Positions 51,857 through 61,662 of a DNA stretch of 64,000 nucleotides are shown here, one piece after another. Location: assembly GCA_051209155.1 (NCBI GenBank), contig JBPJGB010000001.1; one strand, 5' to 3'. Positions within the stretch are counted from its first letter, which is position 1. Every line of letters begins with the position of its first letter. A program made the translations under genes and the position numbers. The DNA is from Actomonas sp051209155. Lineage in GTDB: Bacteria > Verrucomicrobiota > Verrucomicrobiia > Opitutales > Opitutaceae. A model generated the notes under the pieces. The model searched no databases and had not been told where the DNA came from. It saw only the letters and a program-made list of their open reading frames with translations.

Positions 51857-53605
51857 ATGCACCCACTCCTCGTTCGCCAAATTCGCAAGAAGCTCGCCGG
51901 CGTCGACATCACGGCGGGGCCGCTGGCAGACTTCATCGCGGCGATCGACGCGGCCTACGTGCAGGCCGATCAGGAACGTGAATTCGTGGAGCGCACGCTC
52001 GACGTCGTCTCCGAGGAACTCACCCAGGCCAACGAAAAGATTCGCCGCGACGCGGAGCACCGCCTGCAGGACCTCACCCGCTACTACGAGCAGACCCTCG
52101 AGCTGCAACAAGGCATGATCGTGTGCTTCCGGCGCGAAGGGCTGCAGTTCGTGCACACCCTGTGTCGCGGGGCCCTCGCCAACCGCTTGGGCTGGACGGC
52201 CGAGAAGGTTGAAAACCACGCGTTGAACGAGTTCCTCCCGGAGGACCGCGCCGCCGAACTCGAGCGGGTTTACGCCCAGGCTTGGGAGGGCAAGGCCGTG
52301 GCTTGGGAGGGCTGCGATACCGAAAAGGATCTCTGGTATCTCGCGCAGTTGCAGCCGCGTTATGCGGAAGGGGAGGTGTCCGAAGTGATTCTCTCGGCGG
52401 TCGAAGTCTCGGAGTTGAAACGCTCCGAAGCCGCCCTGCGCCAGGCGAAGGAAAAGGCCGAGAGCGCGGACCGGGCGAAGAGTGATTTCCTCGCCGTCAT
52501 GAGTCACGAGATCCGCACGCCGATGAACGCGGTCATCGGCTTCACGAGCTTGTTGCGCGAAACCCAACTCGATGCCGACCAGTCCCGCTACGTGCGCATG
52601 ATCGAGAGTTCGGGTGAGGGACTTTTGGAGGTGATCAACGACGTGCTCGACATCTCCAAGATCGAAGCCGGTCGCCTGGAGCTTTCGATCGAACCCGTCG
52701 ACCCCATGCAGGTCGCCAACGACGTCGTCGACATGATGCGTTCACGGGTCGTCGACAAAAATCTCGTCTTGGAGGCCCGGGCGGTGGGGCCGGTGCCGGG
52801 TTTTGTGCGCTGTGACCGCGCGCGACTGCGGCAGATCCTGGTCAACCTCGTGGGCAACGCCGTGAAATTCACCGCCGCGGGCTCGATCACGGTCGAGCTT
52901 GATTATCGCGCGCCCGACGTGCTCATCGGCCGCGTTATCGACACCGGCATCGGCATTGCCTCCGAGGCGATGGAGCGGCTCTTCAAGCCCTTCAGCCAAG
53001 TCGACTCATCGACGACGCGAAACTACGGTGGCACCGGCCTCGGTCTCGCCATCTGCCGGCGGCTTTGCGAGGCCCTCGGCGGGGGTATCTCGGTGCAGAG
53101 TGAAGTCCGGCGCGGTTCGACCTTCACCTTCGAGATTCATGCGGTGGAAACCGGCGACCCCATGGGCGAGATCGCGGCGCTCCCGGTGGAGACCGAGCCG
53201 GTCGAGGAGCCACCCGCGTCCACCGCGCCCCGACCCTCCGTCCTGGTGGTGGATGACAACCCGACCAATCGCCGTGTCGTGGGCCTCATGCTCGAAATGA
53301 GCGGCTACGACCGGGTGGGTTTTGCCAGCACCGGCGACGAAGCCTGCGAGGTGTTGGAGCGGGATATGTATGACGTCATCTACATGGACGTCGAGATGCC
53401 CGGTCGCGACGGCATCGAGGTCACCCGCTGGCTGCGCGAGCGCGAGGACACCACCGCGACGCATCCCTGGATCATCGGCCTGAGCGCCAATGTCTTCAAA
53501 GAAACCCGACAACGGGCCGAGGCCGCCGGCATGAACCTCTTTTTGGCCAAACCCGTGCGCCGCGAAAACGTCCTCGAAGCCCTGCGCCAACGCGACGAGG
53601 CCTGA
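51857..53605 (+). CDS. Cytoplasmic hybrid histidine kinase (PAS-HisKA-HATPase-REC)
   Basis: A 582-residue protein with no membrane segment. A helical coiled coil (about 35-85) and a PAS-like domain (about 85-190) come first. The HisKA domain has the phospho-acceptor in FLAVMSHEIRTPMN (H217), and the HATPase shows LVGNAVKFTAAG, IDTGIGI and NYGGTGLGLAI. A C-terminal receiver follows (VLVVDDNPTNRRVVG, acceptor D511 in YMDVEMPG). It sits directly after the FIST gene and is likely controlled by it. No output regulator is adjacent. Confidence 0.92.
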   Translation: MHPLLVRQIRKKLAGVDITAGPLADFIAAIDAAYVQADQEREFVERTLDVVSEELTQANEKIRRDAEHRLQDLTRYYEQTLELQQGMIVCFRREGLQFVHTLCRGALANRLGWTAEKVENHALNEFLPEDRAAELERVYAQAWEGKAVAWEGCDTEKDLWYLAQLQPRYAEGEVSEVILSAVEVSELKRSEAALRQAKEKAESADRAKSDFLAVMSHEIRTPMNAVIGFTSLLRETQLDADQSRYVRMIESSGEGLLEVINDVLDISKIEAGRLELSIEPVDPMQVANDVVDMMRSRVVDKNLVLEARAVGPVPGFVRCDRARLRQILVNLVGNAVKFTAAGSITVELDYRAPDVLIGRVIDTGIGIASEAMERLFKPFSQVDSSTTRNYGGTGLGLAICRRLCEALGGGISVQSEVRRGSTFTFEIHAVETGDPMGEIAALPVETEPVEEPPASTAPRPSVLVVDDNPTNRRVVGLMLEMSGYDRVGFASTGDEACEVLERDMYDVIYMDVEMPGRDGIEVTRWLREREDTTATHPWIIGLSANVFKETRQRAEAAGMNLFLAKPVRRENVLEALRQRDEA

Positions 53606-53617
53606 GTAGGCGTGCGC

Positions 53618-54697
53618 TCAAGCCGGTGAACTTGGCATGATGACGGCCTTGATGACGCCGTCGCGCTGTTGGTGGACGAGTTCGAAGGCGGCGGCGGTTT
53701 CCTCCAATTTGAAGTGGTGGGTGATGAATCCCTCCAACAGCGCGCCATAATCAGGTCGGCTCGCGAGCGCGATGGCGCGCGGGTAGGTGTGCTTCATGCG
53801 CCGGGCGAAACGGACTGTGAGGCCTTTGCGCCGGGGCACCGAGTGGCCGAACTCGCTGCGGTCGTGCGCCGGGATGCCGACCAGCACGACCCGTCCGCCG
53901 GGCCGCGCGGCCGCGAAAGTGAGGTCGATCGAGCGGTCGGCGTTGGCGACTTCGAAGGCCACGTCGACGCCACGGTCGGATGTCGCCCGGTTGAAATCGG
54001 CGAGGATCGAATCGGTGGTGCCCTCGGTCGGCACGTCCCACACGTGGTCGGCGCCGAGCGCGGCGGCCTTGGCCCGCCGCTCGGGCACCGGCTCGAAGAC
54101 ATGGATGGGTGCGGCACCGGCGAGACGCGCGAGGCTGAGGATGAGCAGGCCGACCGGGCCCGCGCCCAAGATCGCCACGCTGCGCGCCACCTGGAGTTTG
54201 CCGAGATCGACGGCGTGAATCGCGACGCCGAGGGTTTCCAGCAAGGAGCCGACGGCGGCCGAGGTGCGGTCGGGCAAGGTGAAGCAGTTGACCGCGGGGA
54301 CCACGAGGTGCTCGCACAGCGCGCCGTGATCCGGAGGCACGCCGAAGAAACGGTGATGCGGGCACAGGTTGGGATCGCCCTCGCGGCAGTTTTCGCAGTG
54401 ACCGCAGGGCACGGCGGGGTCGACCGCCACCCGGGTGCCGACGGTGAGGGGGAGGCCGGCTTCGTCGCAGGCCTCGGGTCCGACCGCCTCGATTACGCCG
54501 GCGAACTCGTGGCCGAGGGTGCAGGGTTGATCGGCATAACGACCGCCGATGCCGCCGGTTTCATACATGTGCAGGTCGGAACCGCAGACTCCGACGGCTT
54601 CGACGCGCACTTGCACTTCACCGGCCGAAGGCGGAGGCGGAGGGTTGACGTTCTCACAACGCAGGTCGAAAGGGCCGTGCAGACGAATGGCGCGCAT
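53618..54697 (-). CDS. Zinc-dependent alcohol/polyol dehydrogenase (sorbitol dehydrogenase-like)
   Basis: A 359-residue medium-chain dehydrogenase. Catalytic zinc ligands are C38 (GVCGSDLHMYE) and H63/E64 (TLGHEFAGVIE). The structural zinc Cys set is C98, C101, C104 and C112 in CGHCENCREGDPNLC. The NAD(P) motif is SVAILGAGPVGLLILSLARL. The layout is that of L-iditol/sorbitol or threonine dehydrogenases. It is convergent with the FIST-linked kinase and divergent from the nucleoside hydrolase. Confidence 0.9.
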   Translation of the reverse strand: MRAIRLHGPFDLRCENVNPPPPPSAGEVQVRVEAVGVCGSDLHMYETGGIGGRYADQPCTLGHEFAGVIEAVGPEACDEAGLPLTVGTRVAVDPAVPCGHCENCREGDPNLCPHHRFFGVPPDHGALCEHLVVPAVNCFTLPDRTSAAVGSLLETLGVAIHAVDLGKLQVARSVAILGAGPVGLLILSLARLAGAAPIHVFEPVPERRAKAAALGADHVWDVPTEGTTDSILADFNRATSDRGVDVAFEVANADRSIDLTFAAARPGGRVVLVGIPAHDRSEFGHSVPRRKGLTVRFARRMKHTYPRAIALASRPDYGALLEGFITHHFKLEETAAAFELVHQQRDGVIKAVIMPSSPA

Positions 54698-54747
54698 GGT
54701 CGCTAACTGAATCGACCTCGCGCACCGGAGCGACTTAAACCGTGGGC

Positions 54748-55722
54748 ATGAAGCGATTCCTCTTTCTTCTCGGCCTGGTCGGACTCATGGGCGGCGGACT
54801 GCGGGCCGGGGTCACGACGGTGCTTTCGACGGATATCGCGGGCGACATCGATGACACCTGGGCGCTGGCGCATCTGCTGCGCTCGCCGGAGCTCGATCTG
54901 CGGATGGTGCTCACCGAAACGGGGGAAGCCCGCTACCGGGCGGCGGTGGCGGCCAAGTTTTTGGAAGTCGCCGATCGCACCGACGTGACGGTGGCGCTGG
55001 GGCTCGATTTTGGCGTGATGGGCGACGAGCACCGCCACCAGGGACCGTGGGTCGCCGATTACGATCTCGGCGCCTACCCGGGTGAACTGGTCGAGGACGG
55101 CGTGCAGGCCTTCATCGATCTGGTGCGGGCGGCGGAGGGCGAAGTTGTGGTGATCGCGATCGGGCCGGCACCGAGCCTGGCGGCGGCGGTCGAGCGCGCG
55201 CCGGACATCGCGCGCAAATGCCGACTCTACGGCATGCATGGCAGCTTCGACGTGGGCTACGGCGGGGCGGCGAATCCAGATGCTGAATACAACGTGAAGG
55301 CCGACGTCGCCTCCTTCCGCACGCTCATGGCGGCACCGTGGCAACGCATCGCGCTCACGCCGCTCGACACCTGCGGACTGGTGATTCTGGCCGGCGAAAA
55401 CTATCAGCGGGTGTGGCGCGCGACCGACGACCCCATCGCCAACGCGGTGATTGAGAACTACTGCATCTGGGCGCCGCGCGTGCCGTGGATGACCTGCGAT
55501 TTCTTCACCCAGAAATCCTCCACTTTATTCGACAACGTCGCGGTCTACATGGCTTACGACGATGATTTGCTGGAGTATGAGACCATCCGTTTTTCGGTGA
55601 CCAACGACGGCTTCACCGTGCGGGACGATGACGGACCCCATGTCGCCGAGGTCGCGATCCGTTGGCGCGACCTGCCGGGCTTCTACGACCACTTGACAGA
55701 CCGACTGGTGAATGCGCGTTGA
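54748..55722 (+). CDS. Exported nucleoside hydrolase-like protein
   Basis: A 324-residue protein; the ATG at 54748 gives the signal peptide MKRFLFLLGLVGLMGGGLRA (a GTG at 54742 adds two residues). The Ca2+-binding motif of nucleoside hydrolases appears in variant form, VLSTDIAGDIDDTWALAHLL, followed by EVVVIAIGPAPSLAAAVERA and GMHGSFDVGYGGAANPDAEY. The STD(I)xGDIDD form marks a secreted branch common in Verrucomicrobia. It probably cleaves an N-riboside or related glycoside outside the cytoplasm. Confidence 0.83.
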   Translation: MKRFLFLLGLVGLMGGGLRAGVTTVLSTDIAGDIDDTWALAHLLRSPELDLRMVLTETGEARYRAAVAAKFLEVADRTDVTVALGLDFGVMGDEHRHQGPWVADYDLGAYPGELVEDGVQAFIDLVRAAEGEVVVIAIGPAPSLAAAVERAPDIARKCRLYGMHGSFDVGYGGAANPDAEYNVKADVASFRTLMAAPWQRIALTPLDTCGLVILAGENYQRVWRATDDPIANAVIENYCIWAPRVPWMTCDFFTQKSSTLFDNVAVYMAYDDDLLEYETIRFSVTNDGFTVRDDDGPHVAEVAIRWRDLPGFYDHLTDRLVNAR

Positions 55723-55755
55723 AGCGGGAAAAATGGCATTGAGGATCCGCAGGTC

Positions 55756-58416
55756 ATGAGCCGTTCTCCGCGCTTTCCTTCGTCGGCGAGCCCGGGCACA
55801 CCGCCGCCGTCGCGACGGCTGTCCTTTCCGTGGTTGGTCTTGGTCGTGGGGGTGAGTTTGAGCGGGCTGACGGCCGGTTGGTCCTGGCGCGAGCATCGGG
55901 CGGATGCGCGCGCCGCGTTGGAGCGCCGCGGCCAGGATATGGCGATCGCGGTGCAACGGACAATCGAGGGACGCGAGCAGGTGTTGCGGGGCATGCGAGT
56001 TCTCCTGGACCATTCCGAAGAGTTGCTGGAGCAGGAGTTTTCCGACGCAGCCCGCGACTACCGGGAGCGGTTCCCGGATATCGCCGCGCTGGAATGGGTG
56101 CCCCGGGTGGCGGCAGCGGATCGCGCCGCATTTGAGGCCGAACTCAGCCTCCGAACGGACGTTGCCTCGATCATGGAAATGACCTCCTTCGAGGATCTCA
56201 CGCTGCGGCCGGCCCGAGCGCGGGCGGAGTATTTTCCCGTGACGTTCATCGAGCCGTTGGCGCCCAACCGGCCGGCGCTCGGGTTTGACATCAGCTCGGC
56301 GGCGTCCTGGCCGTCCCGCTTGTGGAGCATGCGCAATGGGGAGCCGGGGGGGTCGGGAATCACGCCCCTGTATCGTGAAGCGGACCTCGGGCCGAGTTTG
56401 GGTTGGATCATGCACCTGCCGGTCTACGTCGATCCGAGCAATCGGGCGAGTGGCGTGGACCGCACCGACCGGCTGCTGGGGTTTCTGCTCGGGGTGTTCC
56501 GCTTGGAGGACTTGCTCGCGGTGACACGAGAGTCGCAGGTGGCGTCACAGCTGGACCTCTGGCTGTTTGAGTCCGAGGGATCGGCCGGGCCGCAGCTCCA
56601 TCTGCCCGTGAACGGCGAGAGCATCGTGGACGCGGCACGCATTCCCCCCTTTCAGCGGGACGATCGTTGGGCGGTGCTGCAGATCGTGCGGGCCGGCGAC
56701 CGCACGTGGGAACTGGGTTTGGCCGCGACCAGGGATTGGCGGGCACAGAGCTACTCCGCCGTGCCGTTCTTGCTGTTGGTCCTGGGACTCGCGGTCACCG
56801 GCCTCGTCGTTTCGTTGATCTCCGCCGTGAGCCGCCGGCATGAGGCGGTGCGGCGTGAAGTGGAGATGCGAACCGCCCAGCTGCGGGCGAGTCGCGAGGA
56901 ACTGGCCGGGGTGCTGGAGAACAGTCCCAACATGATCTTTCTGAAGGATCTGGAGGGGCGCTACCTTTCGGTGAACCCGCGGTTTTGTCAGGTGTTGGGC
57001 CAAAAGCGGGAAGACGTTCTGGGCCGCACCGACGAGGAACTGAACTTCCCGCCCGAAGAGGTCGCCGCCTATCGCGAGATCGACGAACGCGTGATCCGGG
57101 AAGGGCGTGCGTTCACCTGCGAAAATACGTCCGTGGCCGGCCCGGTGACCGTCAGCAGCCTCGTGCACAAGTTTCCGTTGTTTGACGAACACGGTGCGAT
57201 TCGGGGGGTCTGCGGTATCGCCACGGATATCACGGATCTCAAACGGCTCGAAACCGAGCAACGGGCGGTGGAGCGGAAAATGTTGGAGGCCCAGCGGCTG
57301 GAGAGTCTGGGCGTGCTGGCGGGCGGGGTGGCGCACGATTTCAACAACCTGCTGACCGGTGTGCTCGGCAACACCAGCTTGGCCTTGGCGGATGTGGAGC
57401 CGGGTTCGCCGTTGGAGGAATTGCTCAAGGATGTCCGCTCCGCCGGATTGCGGGCGGCGGAGCTTTGTTCGCAGTTGCTCGATTATACCGGCAAGAACCG
57501 GCGGGAAGCGCAGGCGGCCGATCTGAACCGTTTGATCGAGGAACTGCTGCCGTTGCTGCGGCACACGGTGAGCAAGAACACGCGGCTGAGACTGGACCAG
57601 GCCGCGAATCTGCCGGCGATCCGCGTCGATCCCTCGCAGCTGCGGCAGGTCATTATGAATCTGGTGATCAACGGTTCGGAGGCCCTGGGGGAACGAGCCG
57701 GAGACGTGGTCATTGCGACGAGCACGAGCAGCCAGGACTTGGTCTGGGAACATGAAGCCTTGATTCGCGCCGAGGTGCTGACGCCGCCCTTCGTGCTGAT
57801 GCGGGTCACTGACAACGGCCAAGGCATGGACGAAGCGACGCGGCAACGGGTGCTTGATCCGTTTTTCACCACCAAGTTCACCGGGCGGGGCCTCGGCTTG
57901 GCGGCGGTGGGCGGAATCGTGCGCGCACACGGCGGTGCGATGCGACTGCTGAGTCAGCCCGGGGTGGGCACCACCTTTGAGCTGGCCCTGCCGGCGACGG
58001 CCGACATCGCGATGGAGACAACCTCCGCCGCCCCGGCGGCGGATTGGACCGGCACCGGCCGCGTGCTGGTGATCGACGATGAGGAAACCTTGCGGAGGGT
58101 GGCCAGCCGCGCCCTCGAGCATCTGGGATTCGAAGTGGACCAGGCGGCGGATGGACAGACGGGCTGGGAGATGGTGGTCGCCCAACCGCAACGCTATGCC
58201 GCTGTGCTGCTGGACATGACCATGCCGGGTTGGGGCGGGCGGCAAGTATGGGGGCTCCTGCACGAGTTACGACCGGAGCTACCGGTCATTCTGATGAGCG
58301 GCTACAGCAGCATGCTCGAAGTCGGCAATTGGACCGGGGAACGGCCGGCCGGAGTGCTCGCGAAACCTTTCACGCTGGAGCAGCTGCGACAGGTCTTTCG
58401 CACCGTGCTGGACTGA
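55756..58416 (+). CDS. Membrane hybrid histidine kinase (CHASE-PAS-HisKA-HATPase-REC)
   Basis: An 886-residue sensor kinase. One membrane span near residues 24-42 precedes a periplasmic CHASE-type domain (about 60-270; RYRERFPDIAALEWVP-like block and YFPVTFIEPLAPNRPALGFD), and a second span lies near 332-352. A PAS domain (about 380-495; MIFLKDLEGRYLSVNPRFCQ) follows. The HisKA phospho-acceptor is H527 (GGVAHDFNNLLTGVLGN), with the HATPase (VTDNGQGMDEATRQR, GRGLGLAAVGGIV) and a receiver with D820 (AVLLDMTMPGWGG). The ligand is unknown; CHASE domains bind cytokinin-like or other small molecules. Confidence 0.9.
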   Translation: MSRSPRFPSSASPGTPPPSRRLSFPWLVLVVGVSLSGLTAGWSWREHRADARAALERRGQDMAIAVQRTIEGREQVLRGMRVLLDHSEELLEQEFSDAARDYRERFPDIAALEWVPRVAAADRAAFEAELSLRTDVASIMEMTSFEDLTLRPARARAEYFPVTFIEPLAPNRPALGFDISSAASWPSRLWSMRNGEPGGSGITPLYREADLGPSLGWIMHLPVYVDPSNRASGVDRTDRLLGFLLGVFRLEDLLAVTRESQVASQLDLWLFESEGSAGPQLHLPVNGESIVDAARIPPFQRDDRWAVLQIVRAGDRTWELGLAATRDWRAQSYSAVPFLLLVLGLAVTGLVVSLISAVSRRHEAVRREVEMRTAQLRASREELAGVLENSPNMIFLKDLEGRYLSVNPRFCQVLGQKREDVLGRTDEELNFPPEEVAAYREIDERVIREGRAFTCENTSVAGPVTVSSLVHKFPLFDEHGAIRGVCGIATDITDLKRLETEQRAVERKMLEAQRLESLGVLAGGVAHDFNNLLTGVLGNTSLALADVEPGSPLEELLKDVRSAGLRAAELCSQLLDYTGKNRREAQAADLNRLIEELLPLLRHTVSKNTRLRLDQAANLPAIRVDPSQLRQVIMNLVINGSEALGERAGDVVIATSTSSQDLVWEHEALIRAEVLTPPFVLMRVTDNGQGMDEATRQRVLDPFFTTKFTGRGLGLAAVGGIVRAHGGAMRLLSQPGVGTTFELALPATADIAMETTSAAPAADWTGTGRVLVIDDEETLRRVASRALEHLGFEVDQAADGQTGWEMVVAQPQRYAAVLLDMTMPGWGGRQVWGLLHELRPELPVILMSGYSSMLEVGNWTGERPAGVLAKPFTLEQLRQVFRTVLD

Positions 58417-58433
58417 GCGGGCGCCGCGGCCGC

Positions 58434-61196
58434 TCAGGACGGATCCGGGCGATCGTCGTCGATGAGATGGCGGAAACGCTGGTAGGAAAAGCCCACCCAG
58501 ATCAACAGGCCGCCGAGCGCGATGAACGCGATGATGCGGTGCTGCACGTCGTTGATATCATGGACGAAGATGCGCCCGATACAGAGCGCGAGCACCGCCA
58601 GACCGACCACGCGATGCAGGCGGGAGCGCAGGCCCAGACCCAACGCAAAGAGCCCCAGTCCCCCCAGCGCCCACCAGGCGCTGGCATAGGTCTGCCACGG
58701 GCCGCCGGGGTTGAGCGCGGCGGCCGAAATGACCGTCGTGCCAAGAATCACGTGGAGCATCGTCCAAACGCCTCGGTCGCGGGCGTCGCGTTGCTGACGC
58801 CACCACAAGGGCGCCGCGACCGTGGCCAGACCCATCGCCGTGCCGCCGAGCAATCGCAGTCCCAGACCGCCGGTGGAAGCCGCATCGGCGCGGATCAGAA
58901 ACGCGATCGCGCCCAAGCCGGCCAGTGCGCCCGCGACGAAGCGGATCGTCGGCCGATCGAGTCGGCGGGCGAATACGGTGAGGCCAATCACCACGGCTGC
59001 GGTGGCCAGGCTCAACGCCGGTCGCGGCGTGAGGTTGGTCAACGCGGCCCAGATGAGGAGCGAGCCCGCGACGGCGGCACCCCACCAGGCGGCGCGACGC
59101 ATCTTGTCGTTGTCCGCGTCCTGGCCGGGCACGAGCCACCAGAGGGCAGGCAGGGCGAGGGCGGAGAAGATCAGCCACGTGTCGGCGCCGTTTTGCTGCC
59201 AGGTGGTGAGGAGGTGCCAGAAGCCCAGCAGGCTGCCGCTGAAGACGGCAAAAATCGCCGCCGTCACGATGGTTTCCTGCCGAAGCCGGCGTCCCACCGC
59301 GGCCATGGCGACCGCCGAGACGAGGGTGATGGCGAGGGCGGGGTGCGAGGGCAGGGATTGCAGGCACGCGCCGGACCAGGCGGCGTGCACGAGCACCCAG
59401 CCAAAGGTTGCCGCGCCCGGCCAACGGCCGTCGCGCGTCAGGATCCAGGTGGCGGCGGCGGTCGCTGGGATGAGCAGCGCGCTGCCAATCCAGAGCCAGG
59501 TCACGCCGTGCGCGTGCTCGGCGAAACCTTGGAGCGCGACATGGGCGTTGAGCATCGCCACCACGATCGCGACAACCGGGACGGTGGATGCCAAGCGGCG
59601 ACGCATCGCTTCCAGCGCGAGCCCGAGAACGAGCGCGGCCACGATGAACCAGGCCTCTTCACCGGCAACCGCGGCGGCTACTTGCACCGGAACGGCGGCG
59701 GCGATGGCAACGATGCGACGAAACACCACGGCGGTCGTCGGCTCGAAGGTCCGCCACAGGCGGTCGGCCCAGCTCAGCAGCGCGACGCCGCCGAGCAGAA
59801 ACAACGCGACCGCACCGCCGGCAGGCGAGACCAAGCGTCCCGCCAAGCCGTCGATGTCGTTGAGGAAGAAGCCCAGTGCCACGGCCCAGGTGCCGACTGC
59901 GGTGACGAAAAGTCCCGCTCGGCGGGTGCGATGGGCACCGGCGAGCAGCACGGCCGCCTCGACCAACAGTGCCACCCAGCGCGTGCGCGCATCCCAGTGC
60001 GCGATGATGCCGAGCGCGATGAGCGCCGACGCCTTCACCGCGAAGAGGGCAAGAATCGGATCTTCGGACCGAGCGCGCCAGACCAGCACGGTCACCACGC
60101 TCAACGCGGCGCCGGCGGCGAAGCACCAAGCCTCGATCGCGTCGGTGCCGTGCGCGTTTAGCGTCAAGGCGAGTCCCGCGAGGACGTGCAACGCCGTCTG
60201 CATCGCCTGCAGCATGCGCATGCGCGAATCGGTGCCGGTGGCGTCGGGACCGTGCAGCGCGCGCCCGAGTGGGACAAGATGCACGAGAAAACCGAGGGCG
60301 ATGAAACCGTAGGGCAGGGCGCTATCCCAGCCGCCCGCCGGATGGGCCCAGATTTGGAACGCCAGCACGAGCTGAAGCGCCGGGGCGAGCAGTCCGCTGG
60401 CAAAGAGCGGCCCCATCCAGCCGCGGTGGCGGTGGAGCAGCATGGCGGCGAGGCTGAGCCCCAGACCGGCGAGGGCGGCGAATCCGGCCAGATCGGTTTC
60501 GAGCGATACAAAGGCCGACAAATAACCGAAACCGATCGCCATGAGCGCGATGGTGCGGGAATCGCGCCGCAGCGCCCGCCCGCCGATGTAGAGCACGGCG
60601 GCGATCTGGAGCACGGCGGCCAGCGGCGTCGCGTCGATCACTTTGACCGCGGGCACCGCATACGCGGCGAAGGCGGTGAAGTAGGTGAGTGCGAGACCGG
60701 CGCCTGTCACCACGGGACCAATACGCAGACCACGGCGCTCGAAGAAGGCGCCGGCCGCGCTGATGCCCGCCACGATGGTGGCGAGCTCGAGCCAACGCAC
60801 GAGCGGCGTCGTGTGGGCGGATATATAGAGGCCAAAAAACACCACTCCGATCACCGCCAGCAGGGCGCCGATGCGGGTCGCCCACCAGGCGCCGAGTTGG
60901 GCTTCGCCTCCGGTGTCGGCGCGCGGGGGGAGGAGTTGCAGCGTGGCCAGGACCTCGTGCACGGCCGACGGTTTGACCGGAACGTTGGGGGCCGGAGCAT
61001 GGCGCGGAGGGAGGGGGGGTGGCGTGGGGCGCGCCGCGGGCGTCGGCTCAGGGGCGGGTTTTGAGGGCGCGGGCGTGGGCGCAGGCGCAGCGGCTTGCGG
61101 GATGCCTTCGAGGCGATCGAGGCGGCGACGCAGGCGGCCGATTTCGCGTTCCAAAACCGCGACGCGGTCGGCCAAGGGAGCAGGGGCGGTTTCCAT
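58434..61196 (-). CDS. DUF2339 polytopic membrane protein
   Basis: A 920-residue protein. The N-terminus is a short coiled coil (VAVLEREIGRLRRRLDRLEG) and a Pro/Ala-rich linker (to about residue 85). More than twenty hydrophobic segments then fill the rest. The block LGAWWATRIGALLAVIGVVF followed by FGLYISAHTTPLVRWLELA is typical of DUF2339. The family's role is unknown. It lies 20 bp downstream of the MarR gene on the same strand and is probably controlled by it. Confidence 0.85.
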   Translation of the reverse strand: METAPAPLADRVAVLEREIGRLRRRLDRLEGIPQAAAPAPTPAPSKPAPEPTPAARPTPPPLPPRHAPAPNVPVKPSAVHEVLATLQLLPPRADTGGEAQLGAWWATRIGALLAVIGVVFFGLYISAHTTPLVRWLELATIVAGISAAGAFFERRGLRIGPVVTGAGLALTYFTAFAAYAVPAVKVIDATPLAAVLQIAAVLYIGGRALRRDSRTIALMAIGFGYLSAFVSLETDLAGFAALAGLGLSLAAMLLHRHRGWMGPLFASGLLAPALQLVLAFQIWAHPAGGWDSALPYGFIALGFLVHLVPLGRALHGPDATGTDSRMRMLQAMQTALHVLAGLALTLNAHGTDAIEAWCFAAGAALSVVTVLVWRARSEDPILALFAVKASALIALGIIAHWDARTRWVALLVEAAVLLAGAHRTRRAGLFVTAVGTWAVALGFFLNDIDGLAGRLVSPAGGAVALFLLGGVALLSWADRLWRTFEPTTAVVFRRIVAIAAAVPVQVAAAVAGEEAWFIVAALVLGLALEAMRRRLASTVPVVAIVVAMLNAHVALQGFAEHAHGVTWLWIGSALLIPATAAATWILTRDGRWPGAATFGWVLVHAAWSGACLQSLPSHPALAITLVSAVAMAAVGRRLRQETIVTAAIFAVFSGSLLGFWHLLTTWQQNGADTWLIFSALALPALWWLVPGQDADNDKMRRAAWWGAAVAGSLLIWAALTNLTPRPALSLATAAVVIGLTVFARRLDRPTIRFVAGALAGLGAIAFLIRADAASTGGLGLRLLGGTAMGLATVAAPLWWRQQRDARDRGVWTMLHVILGTTVISAAALNPGGPWQTYASAWWALGGLGLFALGLGLRSRLHRVVGLAVLALCIGRIFVHDINDVQHRIIAFIALGGLLIWVGFSYQRFRHLIDDDRPDPS

Positions 61197-61216
61197 GGGA
61201 GGGGGCGCTGGGGGGG

Positions 61217-61654
61217 TTATTCGAGGCCGTTGGCCTCGGCCTCGAGGGTGGCGAGACTGCGCAGCGTGGTTGTGAGTGCGGCGGCGGTGAGTGGCGCGGC
61301 GAGTTGATGGGCGGCCGCGGCGTAGACCGGATGCACGGTTTGCCAGAGCTTGCGTCCGGCGGGCGTGAGCACGATGCGGTAGGCGCGGCGATCCTCGGGC
61401 ACGGGCGCGCGGCGCACCCAGGCGGCCTTTTCCATGCGATCGATGAGGCCGGTGACATTGGAGCGGTCCACGACCAGAATTTCGCTGAGTTCGCGCTGGG
61501 TAAGGGCGTCGCCGGCATCGTGCAGCACGTGGAGCACGTTGAACTGGGCTTCGGACAGGCCGTAGGGGCGGAAGAGACGACGGCTGGCCCGCAGCAGCGC
61601 GTTGTGGGTGCGGAGGGTTTGCACGACGAGTTCGATGGACGGCGGGGTGGGCAT
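61217..61654 (-). CDS. MarR family transcriptional regulator
   Basis: A 145-residue winged-helix regulator from the ATG at 61654. Key blocks are LSEAQFNVLHVLHDAGDALT, QRELSEILVVDRSNVTGLID and VRRAPVPEDRRAYRIVLTPA, the last being the MarR wing with DRR. MarR proteins usually repress themselves and a neighbour until a small molecule binds. It heads a two-gene unit with the DUF2339 protein, and paired repeats sit in its leader. Confidence 0.92.
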   Translation of the reverse strand: MPTPPSIELVVQTLRTHNALLRASRRLFRPYGLSEAQFNVLHVLHDAGDALTQRELSEILVVDRSNVTGLIDRMEKAAWVRRAPVPEDRRAYRIVLTPAGRKLWQTVHPVYAAAAHQLAAPLTAAALTTTLRSLATLEAEANGLE

Positions 61655-61662
61655 GAAATATG

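Noticed and set aside
58230..60161. A 643-codon plus-strand frame antisense to DUF2339
   Set aside because: Composition (Arg/Gly/His/Gln-rich) and lack of any domain mark it as a shadow of the membrane protein gene.
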